Shown: positions 52,170-62,253, numbered from the stretch's first letter. The stretch: 64,000 bases of DNA from Curvibacter gracilis ATCC BAA-807 (GCF_000518645.1 NZ_JADZ01000017.1:62001-126000); one strand, 5' to 3'. The notes: a model not told the origin generated them from the sequence alone. Program-made: numbers and translations.

Positions 52170-55100
52170 GGGCGTCCTCCTCGTGGGCCAGCGCATCGCC
52201 ACCCAGGCCTTTGCGGCGTTTCTTGAGTTTCAGGTGGCGCAGCACGGTGAGGCGCATGGCGGGCACCACCAGCAGCAGGAACACCGGCCCCAGCAGCATG
52301 CCGCCCACCACCACGGTGGCCAGCGGTCGCTGCACCTGGCTTCCGATGCCATGGCTGAGCGCGGCCGGGAACAGGCCGATGCAGGCCGACAGCGCCGTCA
52401 TCAGCAGCGGCCGCATGCGGTGGATGTAGGCCTCGTAGATGGCGTCTTCGGCGCTCTGCCCGGCCAGGCGCAGCTCCTTGAAGTAGCTCAGGATCAGGAT
52501 GCCGTCCATGACAGACACGCCGAGCAGCGAGACAAAGCCGATCACGGCCGAGATGCTGATCACCTGATCCGACACATACAGGGCCAGGATGCCGCAGGCC
52601 ACCGTGAAGGGCACGGCCGCCAGGGCCAGCAGGCTGTAGGCAAAGCTGCTGAACAGGGCGTACAGCAGCACCAGGATCAGGGCCATGGCCATCGGGATCA
52701 GAACGCCCATGCGGGCCTTGGCCTGTTGCAGCGATTCGAACTCGCCCGCGTACTGGATGCGGTAGCCCTCGGGCAGCTTGACCTCGGCGGCTACGCGCTG
52801 CTGCAGCTCGGACACGGTGCTGCCCAGGTCGCGGTCGCGCACGCTGAACTTGATCGGGATGTAGCGCTCGTTGCGCTCGTGGTAGATGTAGGTGGCCCCG
52901 GTGTCGAGCGTGATGTCGGCGATGTCGCGCAGGGGCACAAAGGCATTGCTCCCGCCCGTGGTGGTGTAGCCGATGCGCAGGTCTCGCACGCTTTGCAGGT
53001 CGCGCCGGTTGGCCGACAGGTAGCGCACGCTCAGGCCGTACTGGCGCTCGCCCTCCAGCACCGTGGTGGCCACGGTGCCGCCCATGGCCGCCTGGATGGC
53101 GGTGTTGACGTCGCCGGTGTTCAGCCCATAGCGGGCCGCCTTCTGCCGGTCGATCTGGATGTTGAGGTTGGGCTGGCCCAGGGTGTTGAAGATGCCGATG
53201 TCGGCCGTGCCCTGCACCTTGCTCATCACGGCGACCACATCGACGGCCAGCTTTTCGAGCGTGACCAGGTCGGGGCCCATGATCTTCACGGAGTTGGCGC
53301 CCTTGACGCCCGACAGGCCCTCCTGCACGTTGTCCTGGATGTACTGCGAGAAGTTGAAACCCACGCCCGGGAACTCGCGGGCGAACTTCTCCTGCAGCTC
53401 GGCCACCAGTTGCTCCTTGCTGACCCCGGCAGGCCACTCATCAAAGGGCTTGAGCGGGGCGAACAACTCGACGTTGTTGAAGCCTGAGGCATCCGAGCCG
53501 TCGTCAGGGCGACCGTGCTGCGAGACCACGGTGATCACCTCGGGGTAGCTCTTGATGATCTCGCGCATGCGGTTGGCCTTGGCGGTGCCGGCCTCCAGCG
53601 AGATGGTGGGCGGCATGGAAGCCCGTATCCACAGGTTGCCTTCTTCCAGCGCCGGCAGGAACTCACTGCCCAGGCGCGAGGCCAGCACCCCGACCGCGAT
53701 CAGGAACACCAGACCGCCGATGCACACGGCCTTGGCATGCTGCAGCGACCAGCGCAGGGCCGGCTCGTAGGCCTTGCGCACGAACTCGACGATGCGGGTT
53801 TCGTGCTCCTGGATGCGGCGCGGCAACAGGTAGGCGGCCAGCACCGGGGTGACGGTGAAGGTGGCCAGCAGCGCGCCCGCCAGCGCGTAGCCGTAGGTGC
53901 GGGCCATGGGGCCGAAGATCTGCCCTTCCACCCCGGTCATGAGGAACAGCGGCGAGAAGGCGGCGATGGTGATGACGGTGGAGAACAGCACCGAGTTGTC
54001 GACCTGCAGCGAGCTCATGAAGATCATGCGCAGGCGCTGGGTCCAGCCCAGGGCCGGGTCGGTGACCATGCCGTGCGGGCCGCGGGTCATGGCGCGCAGC
54101 GCATTGACGCGTTCGCGCGGGCTCTTCTGGAAGTTGCGGAAGATGTTCTCGACCAGGATCACCGCCGAGTCGACGATGATGCCGAAATCGACCGCGCCCA
54201 GCGACAGCAGGTTGGCCGACTCACCCGTGAGCACCAGCATCATGATGCTGAAGAACAGCGCAAACGGGATGTTGACGCTCACGATCACCGCGCTGCGCAG
54301 GTCGCCCAGGAAGATCCACTGGATCACGAACACCAGCAGGCAGCCGAAGATCAGGTTGTGGATGACGGTGTGGGTGGTCACGTTGACCAGGGTGGAGCGG
54401 TCGTAGTAGGGCACGAGTTGAACGCCCTGCGGCAGGCTGCCATCGACGTTGAGCTTGTCCACCGCCTCCTTGACGCGGGCGATCACGTCTTTGGTCTGCT
54501 GCAGGCGGTTCATCACCACCACGCCGGTGACCACATCGTTCTCGGCATCACGCCCCGCCTCGCCCAGGCGCGGCACGCTGCCCACCGTGACCAAGGCCAC
54601 GTCCTTGACCAGCACGGGCAGGCCGTTTTGCTGGGTGATGACGATGTTGCCGGCGTCGGCGGCGTCACGCACCAGGCCCAGGCCGCGCACGTTGACCGAC
54701 TGCTCGCCCACGCTGAGGTTGCGCCCGCCCACATTGCTGTTGGCGTTGCCCACGGCGCTGAGCACCTGCTGCAGCGTCAGGCCGTAGCTTTCGAGCTTGG
54801 TGGGGTTGATCTCGACGTGGTATTCCTTGGTGGTGCCGCCCCAGGTGACCACCTGGGCCACGCCGGGCACGGTGAGCAGCCGGCGCTGGATGATCCAGTC
54901 CTGGATGCCGCGCAGGTCGGTGAGGCTGTAGGTGGACGGGCCCTTGACCTGGTAGCGCAGGATTTCACCCACCAGGCTGGAGGCCTGGATCTGCGGCTGC
55001 ACGCCGCCGGGCAGGTTGACGTTCTGCTGCAGGTTGAGCGCGGTCTGGGTCAGGGCGGGCACGTACTCGACGCCGTACTTGAAGGTGACGCGCACGAAGG

Positions 55101-55371
55101 CCAGGCCATAGAAGGAGGTGGAGCGGATGTTGTCCACGCCCATGGTGGTGGCCAGGCCGATCTCCATGGGGCGGGTGTAGTAGCGCTCCATCTCTTCGGC
55201 CGACAGGCCCGGGGCCTGGGCGGTGATCTCGAGAATCACCGGGGCCGGGTTGGGGTAGGCCTCGACATTGAGTTTGATGAAGGCCAGCACGCCGGCGGCC
55301 ATGAAGGCCAGCAGCCCGAGCAGCACCACCGGGCGGCGCGTCAGGACGAACGCCAATAAGGAACGGAACAC
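52162..55371 (-). CDS. Heavy-metal efflux RND pump (CusA/CzcA family)
   Basis: A 1069-residue inner-membrane pump with 12 transmembrane helices in two halves. The TM4 motif GAVDFGIIVDSAVILVEN holds the acidic proton/metal residues (D, D, E) characteristic of metal-exporting RND pumps, where drug pumps differ. The N-terminus FRSLLAFVLTRRPVVLLGLL is typical. The exact metal (copper, silver, zinc, cobalt or cadmium) cannot be read from this motif alone. The fusion-protein gene ends 13 bases after its start region on this strand. Confidence 0.93.
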   Translation of the reverse strand: MFRSLLAFVLTRRPVVLLGLLAFMAAGVLAFIKLNVEAYPNPAPVILEITAQAPGLSAEEMERYYTRPMEIGLATTMGVDNIRSTSFYGLAFVRVTFKYGVEYVPALTQTALNLQQNVNLPGGVQPQIQASSLVGEILRYQVKGPSTYSLTDLRGIQDWIIQRRLLTVPGVAQVVTWGGTTKEYHVEINPTKLESYGLTLQQVLSAVGNANSNVGGRNLSVGEQSVNVRGLGLVRDAADAGNIVITQQNGLPVLVKDVALVTVGSVPRLGEAGRDAENDVVTGVVVMNRLQQTKDVIARVKEAVDKLNVDGSLPQGVQLVPYYDRSTLVNVTTHTVIHNLIFGCLLVFVIQWIFLGDLRSAVIVSVNIPFALFFSIMMLVLTGESANLLSLGAVDFGIIVDSAVILVENIFRNFQKSPRERVNALRAMTRGPHGMVTDPALGWTQRLRMIFMSSLQVDNSVLFSTVITIAAFSPLFLMTGVEGQIFGPMARTYGYALAGALLATFTVTPVLAAYLLPRRIQEHETRIVEFVRKAYEPALRWSLQHAKAVCIGGLVFLIAVGVLASRLGSEFLPALEEGNLWIRASMPPTISLEAGTAKANRMREIIKSYPEVITVVSQHGRPDDGSDASGFNNVELFAPLKPFDEWPAGVSKEQLVAELQEKFAREFPGVGFNFSQYIQDNVQEGLSGVKGANSVKIMGPDLVTLEKLAVDVVAVMSKVQGTADIGIFNTLGQPNLNIQIDRQKAARYGLNTGDVNTAIQAAMGGTVATTVLEGERQYGLSVRYLSANRRDLQSVRDLRIGYTTTGGSNAFVPLRDIADITLDTGATYIYHERNERYIPIKFSVRDRDLGSTVSELQQRVAAEVKLPEGYRIQYAGEFESLQQAKARMGVLIPMAMALILVLLYALFSSFAYSLLALAAVPFTVACGILALYVSDQVISISAVIGFVSLLGVSVMDGILILSYFKELRLAGQSAEDAIYEAYIHRMRPLLMTALSACIGLFPAALSHGIGSQVQRPLATVVVGGMLLGPVFLLLVVPAMRLTVLRHLKLKKRRKGLGGDALAHEEDAHA

Positions 55372-55384
55372 GGCAGGGCCTCTT

Positions 55385-56617
55385 TCAGTTCGTGGTGATG
55401 AGGTAGAGGTTGCTCAGGAACAAGCCCTTGTCGCGCGCGATCCTTTCGCCTGGGTTCAGGCCTTGGGTGATCTGCACCAGGCCGTTTTGCACCAGGCCGG
55501 TCTGGACCACGCGGCGCTTGAAGCGCACGCCATCGGTGGTGACCCAGGCCGACATGCTGCCGTCGCCCTCGCGGGCCAGTGCGTTTTGCGGCACGGCAGG
55601 CGATTCCACCGGGGCCCCGACGCGGATCACGAAGTTGGCCAGCATCTGGGCCTTGAGCAGGTGCTGCGGATCGGCCACGTCGGCGCGCACGGTGAGGCGG
55701 TGGGTGGCCGGATCGGCCACATCGCCGATGTAGCTGACCTTGCCGCTGAAGCTCTTGTCAGGGTAGGCCGAGACGCGCACGGTGACGTTCTGCCCTTTCT
55801 GGTAGACCGACAGCTCGGACTCGGGCACGCTGGCCACCATCCAGAGTTGCTGCAGGTTGGCCACGGCCACCGGGGCGGTGTTGTTGCCGGGCTGCACCAA
55901 CTGGCCCGGGGCGCCGGCGCGCGCGGTGACCCGGCCCGACAGCGGGCTGCGCACCGGCATCTCGGTGTCGACCTTGCGGGTGGACTCGATGGCCTCGATG
56001 TCCTGTGCGCTGAGGCCGAACAGTTCAAGGTTCTTGCGGGCGGCACGGTAGGCCGCATCGGCCGTCTGCTGGTCGGCCTGGTTCTGCTGCAATTCCTTTT
56101 GGGGGATGCTCTGGGCTTCAGCCAAGGCCTGGGCACGGCGCAGGGTTTCGTTGGCCACGCGCAGGTTGCCACTGGCCGAGATCAGGGCCGATGCGGCCTG
56201 GGCCAGGTCGGGGATCTGCACGGTGTAGAGCACCTGGCCCTTGCTCACGTCATCGCCCGCTTTCACGCCGATCTGCCCAATGCGGCCCTGGTAAGGCGAG
56301 AACACCTGCACCGCATTGTCCTGGTTGAGGTCGATGATGCCGATGGCTTCGCGCTGCTGCTCGAAGCGTTGGGTCTTCACCTCGCCCACCTGGAGTTCAG
56401 CCACTTGCTCGGGGGCCATTTGCAACTCATCCACACCGGTGCGGGTGGCCAGCACCGGGCCGCTCTCGCTCGCGGCCTTGGTGGGCGCCGGCGCCCTGAA
56501 CAGGTAGACAGCCACGCCTGCGGCGGCCAACAGCAGCAGCCCCACGATCAGACCCATGACCGGGCTGATACGCCCTTCGTGCCGCACGGCGCGCCCACGC
56601 TTTTCTTGCTTTGCCAT
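55385..56617 (-). CDS. RND efflux membrane-fusion protein (CusB/CzcB-like)
   Basis: A 410-residue periplasmic adaptor anchored by an N-terminal helix (VMGLIVGLLLLAAAGVAVYLF). It has the lipoyl-like halves around VFSPYQGRIGQIGVKAGDDV and VRSPLSGRVTARAGAPGQLV, with a helical hairpin between them. The start at 56617 follows AGAGGT; upstream in-frame codons are dispensable. No extra metal-binding N-terminal domain is visible. It is the first gene of the operon and lies 184 bases from the divergent MgtC-like gene. Confidence 0.93.
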   Translation of the reverse strand: MAKQEKRGRAVRHEGRISPVMGLIVGLLLLAAAGVAVYLFRAPAPTKAASESGPVLATRTGVDELQMAPEQVAELQVGEVKTQRFEQQREAIGIIDLNQDNAVQVFSPYQGRIGQIGVKAGDDVSKGQVLYTVQIPDLAQAASALISASGNLRVANETLRRAQALAEAQSIPQKELQQNQADQQTADAAYRAARKNLELFGLSAQDIEAIESTRKVDTEMPVRSPLSGRVTARAGAPGQLVQPGNNTAPVAVANLQQLWMVASVPESELSVYQKGQNVTVRVSAYPDKSFSGKVSYIGDVADPATHRLTVRADVADPQHLLKAQMLANFVIRVGAPVESPAVPQNALAREGDGSMSAWVTTDGVRFKRRVVQTGLVQNGLVQITQGLNPGERIARDKGLFLSNLYLITTN

Positions 56618-56801
56618 CACTGAACCTCTTCTCAACCCGCCAACGACCGAGGGTGGTCGCCGCATTGCGTGGTGGACTGTAAGAAGAGGCACCTGACCTG
56701 AGACTGACCTCCACCCTGCGCAGTACTACGTACAGATGCCACGCCGCAGACACGCCACCGGAGCAAAATGCCCCATCCCAAGAACAACCGGACACTCGCC
56801 G

Positions 56802-57518
56802 ATGCAAGCCCTGCAGAACATCAACCTCGCTTCTCTCGCCGACTCGGTGCTGAGCCTGAGTGCCGCCTTCATCATGGGTGGACTGATCGGCCTGGAGCGG
56901 CAGTACCGCCAGCGCACGGCCGGCCTGCGCACCAATGTGCTGGTGGCGGTGGGGGCGGCAATCTTCGTCGACATGGCCAACCGCCTGGGGGGCAGCGATG
57001 GCGCCGTGCGGGTGGTGGCCTATGTGGTGTCGGGCATCGGCTTTCTGGGTGCCGGGGTGATCATGCGCGAGGAAGGCAGCGTGCGTGGGCTGAACACGGC
57101 CGCCACCTTGTGGGCCTCGGCCGCCGTGGGGGCCTGCGCCGGAGCCGATCTGGTGGTGGAGTCTTTTGTCGGCACGCTGTTCGTGCTGGCGGCCAACACC
57201 TTGCTGCGCCCGGTGGTGAACCGCATCAACCGCCAGCCCATGGGCACGGCCTCGGTGGAGGTGAGTTGCACGGTCTATGTGATTGCACCGCGCGAGCATC
57301 AAAAGCAGGCCATGTCGCAGCTGCACACGCTGCTGGAGCAACTGCACCACCCGGTGCGCGACCTGGCCGTGCACGCCTTTGGCGAACACGAGGTGGAGAT
57401 CGAGGCCACCTTGTCGGCCACCTCGGTGGACGGCAGCGAGCTCGACGAGTTGGTGGCCCGCCTGAAAAACGAGAGCTACGTGCAGCAGGCCTTCTGGAGC
57501 CCCAGCACCACGGAGTGA
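56802..57518 (+). CDS. MgtC/SapB-family membrane protein
   Basis: A 238-residue protein. The membrane part has SLSAAFIMGGLIGLERQYRQ, RTAGLRTNVLVAVGAAIFV and GIGFLGAGVIMREEGSVRGL, the MgtC signature, and the C-terminal 100 residues form a soluble ACT-like domain. MgtC proteins help cells survive low magnesium or in hosts through effects on ATP synthase or phosphate. It is divergent from the metal efflux operon; a link through metal homeostasis is inference. Confidence 0.92.
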   Translation: MQALQNINLASLADSVLSLSAAFIMGGLIGLERQYRQRTAGLRTNVLVAVGAAIFVDMANRLGGSDGAVRVVAYVVSGIGFLGAGVIMREEGSVRGLNTAATLWASAAVGACAGADLVVESFVGTLFVLAANTLLRPVVNRINRQPMGTASVEVSCTVYVIAPREHQKQAMSQLHTLLEQLHHPVRDLAVHAFGEHEVEIEATLSATSVDGSELDELVARLKNESYVQQAFWSPSTTE

Positions 57519-57662
57519 GCCCCGTGCCGGACGGCGACCAGGGCCAGGGTCATCCCTGTGGCGGACGCCTGCGATGTCAGCAAGAGTTGCCTCAAGTCAA
57601 GTCTTTTTCGCCCGGCGGGGCCTAAAGTGGAGACAAAGAGAGGCCGGATGTGCCGGTCTCCG

Positions 57663-58601
57663 ATGGAGACCGTTTTGCTGGCAGCGTACATCACCCACAC
57701 CGACTGTTCCCGTCATGAGATGGGGCCGCACCACCCGGAATGCCCCGAGCGGCTGGCCGCCATCCATGACCACCTGCTCATCAAGGGCCTGCTGGACTAC
57801 ATGCTGCCCTATGACGCCCCCCTGGCCACCGAAGAGCAACTGGGGCGGGCGCACTCTTCGCTGTACGTGAGCGAGATCCTGGCAGCCTCGCCTGCCGAGG
57901 GCTACCACCCGGTGGACCCGGACACCAGCATGAACCCGCATACCGCCACCGCGGCCCTGCGTGCCGCCGGCGCGGCGGTGCAGGCCACGGACCTGGTGCT
58001 GGGCGGTGAGGTGAGCGCGGCCTTTTGCTGTGTGCGGCCGCCCGGGCACCACGCCGAATACCGAAGCGCCATGGGCTTTTGCTTTTTCAACAATGTGGCG
58101 GTGGGCCTGCGCCATGCGCTGGATGTGCACGGGCTGGAGCGCGTGGCCTTGATCGACTTCGATGTACACCACGGCAACGGCAGCGAAGACATCCTGCGCG
58201 ATGACGAGCGCGTGCTGATGTGCTCGATCTATGAAAAAGGCCTGTACCCCTTTCCCGACGGCGACGACAAACGCCCCGGCATGGTGAACGTGGGCCTGCC
58301 CTCGCGCTCGGGCAGCGAGGCCTTCCGCGACGCCGTGACGCAGCGCTGGCTGCCGGCGCTGGAGGCCTTCAGGCCCCAACTGATTTACATCTCGGCCGGC
58401 TTTGACGGTCACCGCGACGACGACATGGGCAATCTGGCCCTGTTGGAATCCGACTATGAATGGGTGACCCAGCAATTGATGGCGGTGGCGCGGCGCCATT
58501 GTCAGGGCCGTGTCATCTCCTGCCTTGAAGGTGGCTATGTGCTCAGCCCCCTGGCACGCAGTGCCGGGGCCCACGTGAAGGTGCTGATCGGCGCCGATTG
58601 A
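57663..58601 (+). CDS. Histone-deacetylase-superfamily hydrolase
   Basis: A 312-residue HDAC/AcuC/acetylpolyamine amidohydrolase-type enzyme. Key motifs: MGPHHPECPERL, RPPGHHAEYRSAMGFCFFNN, DFDVHHGNGSEDI (metal ligands), SAGFDGHRDD and the catalytic-tyrosine loop LEGGYVL. It removes acetyl groups from lysine, polyamine or similar amides. The ATG at 57663 is chosen; 57648 is possible. The stop abuts the acyl-CoA synthetase-acetyltransferase gene, so the two opposing activities are in one unit. Confidence 0.93.
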   Translation: METVLLAAYITHTDCSRHEMGPHHPECPERLAAIHDHLLIKGLLDYMLPYDAPLATEEQLGRAHSSLYVSEILAASPAEGYHPVDPDTSMNPHTATAALRAAGAAVQATDLVLGGEVSAAFCCVRPPGHHAEYRSAMGFCFFNNVAVGLRHALDVHGLERVALIDFDVHHGNGSEDILRDDERVLMCSIYEKGLYPFPDGDDKRPGMVNVGLPSRSGSEAFRDAVTQRWLPALEAFRPQLIYISAGFDGHRDDDMGNLALLESDYEWVTQQLMAVARRHCQGRVISCLEGGYVLSPLARSAGAHVKVLIGAD

Positions 58602-58606
58602 AGACC

Positions 58607-61297
58607 ATGGACAAACACTACCTCACCCCCCTGTTCTCTCCTGAATCCATCGTGGTCTTCGCCAACCCGGCGGAGACGGGCGAGGCCACGTCGGCGCTCA
58701 ACCAGGCCTTGCTGGAAGCGCTGAAGGCCCAGCGCTTTTCGGGCACCCTGCAGTTTGTCGATATCCACACCACGGGCACCCTGGCCGATCTGGCCCAGAC
58801 CGTGGCCGACCTGGCCATCATCGCCCTGCCGGCGCAGGACATGAATGCGGCCCTCGAATTGGCGGCGCGGCTGAGCTGCAAAGCCGCCTTGTTGATCTCG
58901 ACCGGCATCAGCGCCGACAAGGCAGCCGAGTTGAAGAAGATTGCCCGCCGCGAAGGCATTCACCTGCTGGGGCCCAATTGCCTGGGCTTTCAACGCCCCT
59001 CGCTGCAGCTCAATGCCAGTGCCAGTGGCGGCCTGGCACGCGCCGGCTCGCTGGCGCTGATCTCGCAATCGGGCGCACTGACAGCCTCGATGCTGGACTG
59101 GGCCAGCAACAACGCCGTGGGCTTCTCGACCGTGGTGTCGCTGGGGCCCAATACCGTGCTCGACATGGCCGATGTGCTGGACTTTCTGGCCAACGATGCC
59201 AAGACGCACAGCATCATCGTCTACCTGGAGGGGATCTCGAACGCCCGCCGCTTCATGAGCGCGCTGCGCTCGGCCGCGAACGCCAAGCCGGTGGTGGTGC
59301 TGAAGGCAGGCCGCAAGCCCGCCGGCAATGAAGCCGCCCAGACCCACAGCGGTGCCATCGTGGGCAGCGACGACGTGTTCGACGCCGCCCTGCGTCGCGC
59401 CGGTGCGGTGCGGGTACGCTCGTTCGTGCAGTTGTTCTCGGCCGCCAAGTGCCTGGCCTCGCGCTACCGGCCGGTGGGCAAGCGCCTGGCGATCGTGACC
59501 AACGGCGGCGGGCCGGGCGTGCTGGCGGCCGACTGGGTCAATGAGATCCACCTGCAACTGGCCAAGCTCTCGCACGAGACCGTGCAGGCCCTGAAGCCCC
59601 AACTGCCGGCCCTGGCCTCGCTGACCGATCTGATCGACCTGTCTGAAGAAGCGGGCCCCGCGCACTACGCAGCGGCCATCGAGGCGGCGCACAAGGACCG
59701 CGAGGTGGATGGCGTGCTGGTGATCTGCTCGCCCAAGGTGGGCATGGACACCAGCGCCATCGCCCAGGCCGTGGCGGCGCTCAAGCCCAAGGTGGGCAAG
59801 CCGATGCTGGCCTGCTGGATGGGGGATCGCTCGGTGGTGCCGGCGCGCGCCATCCTGAACGAGGCATCGATCCCGAGCTTTCGCACCCCCGAGGCGGCCG
59901 TGGGCGCGTTCGGCAACCTGGCGGCGTTCTACCAGAACCAGCAGTTGCTGCAGCAGACGCCGCCCCCCCTGTCCACCCTCGCCAAGCCCGACATCGAGGG
60001 CGCGCGCCTGGTCATCGAAAGCGTGCTGGCCGAGCGCCGCAAGGTGCTGACCGAGATGGAGTCGAAGACGCTGCTGTCGGCCTTCCACATCCCGGTGACC
60101 GAAACCTTGCTGGCCCGCAGCGCCACCGAGGCCATGATGATCGCCACCCAACTGGGTTTTCCGGTGGCTTTGAAGATCGACTCGCCCGACATCAGCCACA
60201 AATCCGATGTGCAAGGCGTGGTGCTCAACATCATGAGCGGCTCGGCCGCCCGCGACGCCTACAGCGACATGATCGAGCGCGTGACCCGCCTGCTGCCCCA
60301 GGCCCGCATCAACGGCGTGACGGTGCAACGGATGGCGCGCAACCGGCGCGGCCGGGAGATCTGCGTGGGCCTGGTGACGGATGCCCCTTTCGGCCCCGTG
60401 ATCACCTTTGGCGCCGGCGGCACGATGATCGAGCTGATCGACGACCGGGCCATGGAGCTGCCCCCACTGAACCTGTTCCTGGCACGGCGCATGATCGACC
60501 GCTCCCGGGTGGCCGAAACCCTGGGGGAATGGCGTGGCGCCACGGCGGCAGACCGCGACGCACTCGAGCAGGTGCTGTTGCGCGTGTCCGAAATGGTGTG
60601 TGAGCTGCCTCAGCTGCGAGAGATGGACATCAACCCCATCATCGTGGACGAGAGCGGCGCCGTGGCGGTGGATGCCCGCATCGTGATCGACAGCGCCCCG
60701 CAGGCTGCCAGCGGGCGACTGAGCAACTACCACCACCTGTCCATCCTGCCCTACCCGGCGCGCTACGAGCAGGTGCTGCCTTTGCGCGGTGGCGGGGAGT
60801 ACACGGTCCGGCCGATTCACCCCGACGACGCCCAGATGCTGCAGGACTTGATGCACCACCTGTCGCAGGAGAGTCGCTATTTCCGCTTTGTATCGTCGAT
60901 GGCGGAGTTGCCGCCGCAGATGCTGGCCCGCTTCACCCTGATCGACTACGACCGGGAAATGGCGCTGGTGGCGGTGGTGAAGGAGCGCACGGCCAATGCC
61001 GAAGGCGAGATCAGCGAGACGGAGCGCATCGTGGGCGTGTCGCGCTACATCACCAACCCGGACCAGACCAGCTGTGAGTTCTCGCTGGTGGTGGCCGATG
61101 ACTTCAACGGCAAGGGACTGGGGTCGCGGCTGATGGAATGCATCATGGATGTGGCCCGCGAAAAAGGGCTCAGCGAGATCGACGGGCTGGTTCTGGCCAA
61201 CAATCAGCCCATGCTCAAGCTGATGCGAGGCCTGGGCTTCAGCGTCAAGGCGTTTGCGGAAGACCCGGAGTTCAAATTGGTGACGCACCCACTCTGA
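58607..61297 (+). CDS. ADP-forming acyl-CoA synthetase-GNAT acetyltransferase fusion (Pat/PatZ-like)
   Basis: An 896-residue fusion. Residues about 1-130 are a CoA-binding domain, 150-450 the CoA-ligase part, about 480-700 an ATP-grasp domain (GFPVALKIDSPDISHKSDVQ), and about 740-890 a GNAT domain ending in LGSRLMECIMDVAREKGLSE. This is the layout of protein lysine acetyltransferase Pat/YfiQ. In enteric Pat the ligase half lacks its catalytic histidine; here a candidate is present in QTHSGAIVGSDD (H247), so CoA-ligase activity may be retained. It follows an HDAC-like gene by 5 bases. A TTG at 58598 is an alternative start. Confidence 0.92.
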   Translation: MDKHYLTPLFSPESIVVFANPAETGEATSALNQALLEALKAQRFSGTLQFVDIHTTGTLADLAQTVADLAIIALPAQDMNAALELAARLSCKAALLISTGISADKAAELKKIARREGIHLLGPNCLGFQRPSLQLNASASGGLARAGSLALISQSGALTASMLDWASNNAVGFSTVVSLGPNTVLDMADVLDFLANDAKTHSIIVYLEGISNARRFMSALRSAANAKPVVVLKAGRKPAGNEAAQTHSGAIVGSDDVFDAALRRAGAVRVRSFVQLFSAAKCLASRYRPVGKRLAIVTNGGGPGVLAADWVNEIHLQLAKLSHETVQALKPQLPALASLTDLIDLSEEAGPAHYAAAIEAAHKDREVDGVLVICSPKVGMDTSAIAQAVAALKPKVGKPMLACWMGDRSVVPARAILNEASIPSFRTPEAAVGAFGNLAAFYQNQQLLQQTPPPLSTLAKPDIEGARLVIESVLAERRKVLTEMESKTLLSAFHIPVTETLLARSATEAMMIATQLGFPVALKIDSPDISHKSDVQGVVLNIMSGSAARDAYSDMIERVTRLLPQARINGVTVQRMARNRRGREICVGLVTDAPFGPVITFGAGGTMIELIDDRAMELPPLNLFLARRMIDRSRVAETLGEWRGATAADRDALEQVLLRVSEMVCELPQLREMDINPIIVDESGAVAVDARIVIDSAPQAASGRLSNYHHLSILPYPARYEQVLPLRGGGEYTVRPIHPDDAQMLQDLMHHLSQESRYFRFVSSMAELPPQMLARFTLIDYDREMALVAVVKERTANAEGEISETERIVGVSRYITNPDQTSCEFSLVVADDFNGKGLGSRLMECIMDVAREKGLSEIDGLVLANNQPMLKLMRGLGFSVKAFAEDPEFKLVTHPL

Positions 61298-61512
61298 GCA
61301 CCGCTGGCTTCGTCGTGAAATGAAGCGGGCAATGTTGGCTGCACCGAATGAAGCCGCTGCAGATGTGGCGTCATCGGGGTTTCACGCAAGGACTCTAGCC
61401 TGGAGGCTTTGCCCGTTTTTGCATGTCCCCCGATCCATCCGGTGATGAGCTGGAAGCGGAAGACGGGCACCCTGCGAAGACCTGATGAACCCTCGCGTGA
61501 TTGGAGCCCAAA

Positions 61513-62082
61513 GTGTCCCTGAGCCTGCCCGATATCTCTGCCCTGTTGCTGCGCAGGGGCAACGCCCAATATGGCGATGAGGCGGTGTCGCAACTGCAGC
61601 ACGCCCTGCAATCCGCCACCTTGGCGGAGCAAGCCGAGGAAAGCCCGGAGACCATCGTGGCAGCGCTGCTGCACGACCTCGGGCATTTGATCGTGGCCGA
61701 GCGCGATGGAGTCGATGAGCCCGACAACCGCCGCGATGAACTGCATCAGTTCGTGGTTCTGCCGTTTCTGCGGGGCACCTTCCCGGAGGCGGTGCTGGCG
61801 CCGATTCGACTGCATGTGGACGCCAAGCGCTTTCTGTGCGCCACGGAAGCCGGCTATGAAGCCGGTTTGTCACCCGCATCCAAGGCCAGCCTGGCGCTGC
61901 AAGGCGGTGCTTTCAGCGCCGAAGAGGCCGCACGGTTCATCACCCAAGCGCATGCTGCCGAAGCGGTGCGCCTTCGCCGCTATGACGACCAGGCCAAAGT
62001 GCCAGGCTGGCAGGGCCCCGATCTGACGCATTTCGAACCCTACATGGCACGGGTCACGACGACCGCCATGGCATCGCAATAA
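61513..62082 (+). CDS. HD-domain protein resembling PhnZ-type oxygenase
   Basis: A 189-residue HD-fold protein. It has QYGDEAVSQLQHALQSA, AALLHDLGHL, ELHQF and RLHVDAKRFL. Y20, E23, H30, H54, D55, H58, H78 and H101 line up well with the mixed-valence di-iron ligands and the Y-x2-E pair of PhnZ, which cleaves 2-amino-1-hydroxyethylphosphonate. No PhnY partner is next to it, so the substrate may differ. The GTG at 61513 follows GGAG with 6 bases spacing and gives the standard N-terminus. Confidence 0.85.
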   Translation: MSLSLPDISALLLRRGNAQYGDEAVSQLQHALQSATLAEQAEESPETIVAALLHDLGHLIVAERDGVDEPDNRRDELHQFVVLPFLRGTFPEAVLAPIRLHVDAKRFLCATEAGYEAGLSPASKASLALQGGAFSAEEAARFITQAHAAEAVRLRRYDDQAKVPGWQGPDLTHFEPYMARVTTTAMASQ

Positions 62083-62200
62083 GCCCATCCCCGCTCGCAG
62101 GCGGTTCAACACATCCCAGCACCACTGGCAAAGAAGATCCCAGGAGCTCTATCACCAGAGATCGGGGTACGCCATCTCACCATGGAACGCCAGAAAACAA

Positions 62201-62224
62201 AAAAGCCCACCAAAGTGGGCTTTT
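62201..62224 (-). terminator. Terminator after tRNA-fMet
   Basis: AAAAGCCCAC (62201-62210), loop CAAA, GTGGGCTTTT (62215-62224). Read on the minus strand, it ends in a run of T residues and closes the rpsD-rpoA-rplQ-tRNA unit. Confidence 0.92.
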
Positions 62225-62253
62225 GCAAACAACTCGGAGGAGCTGCTTTGGAT

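Noticed and set aside
53515-55359. 614-codon open frame on the plus strand
   Set aside because: Antisense to the RND pump gene; composition is His/Gln/Arg-heavy and no domain is seen.
58535-61288. 917-codon open frame on the minus strand
   Set aside because: It is antisense to the clear CoA-ligase-GNAT fusion, is His/Gln/Gly/Arg-rich, and has no recognisable domain; typical of a shadow frame in GC-rich DNA.
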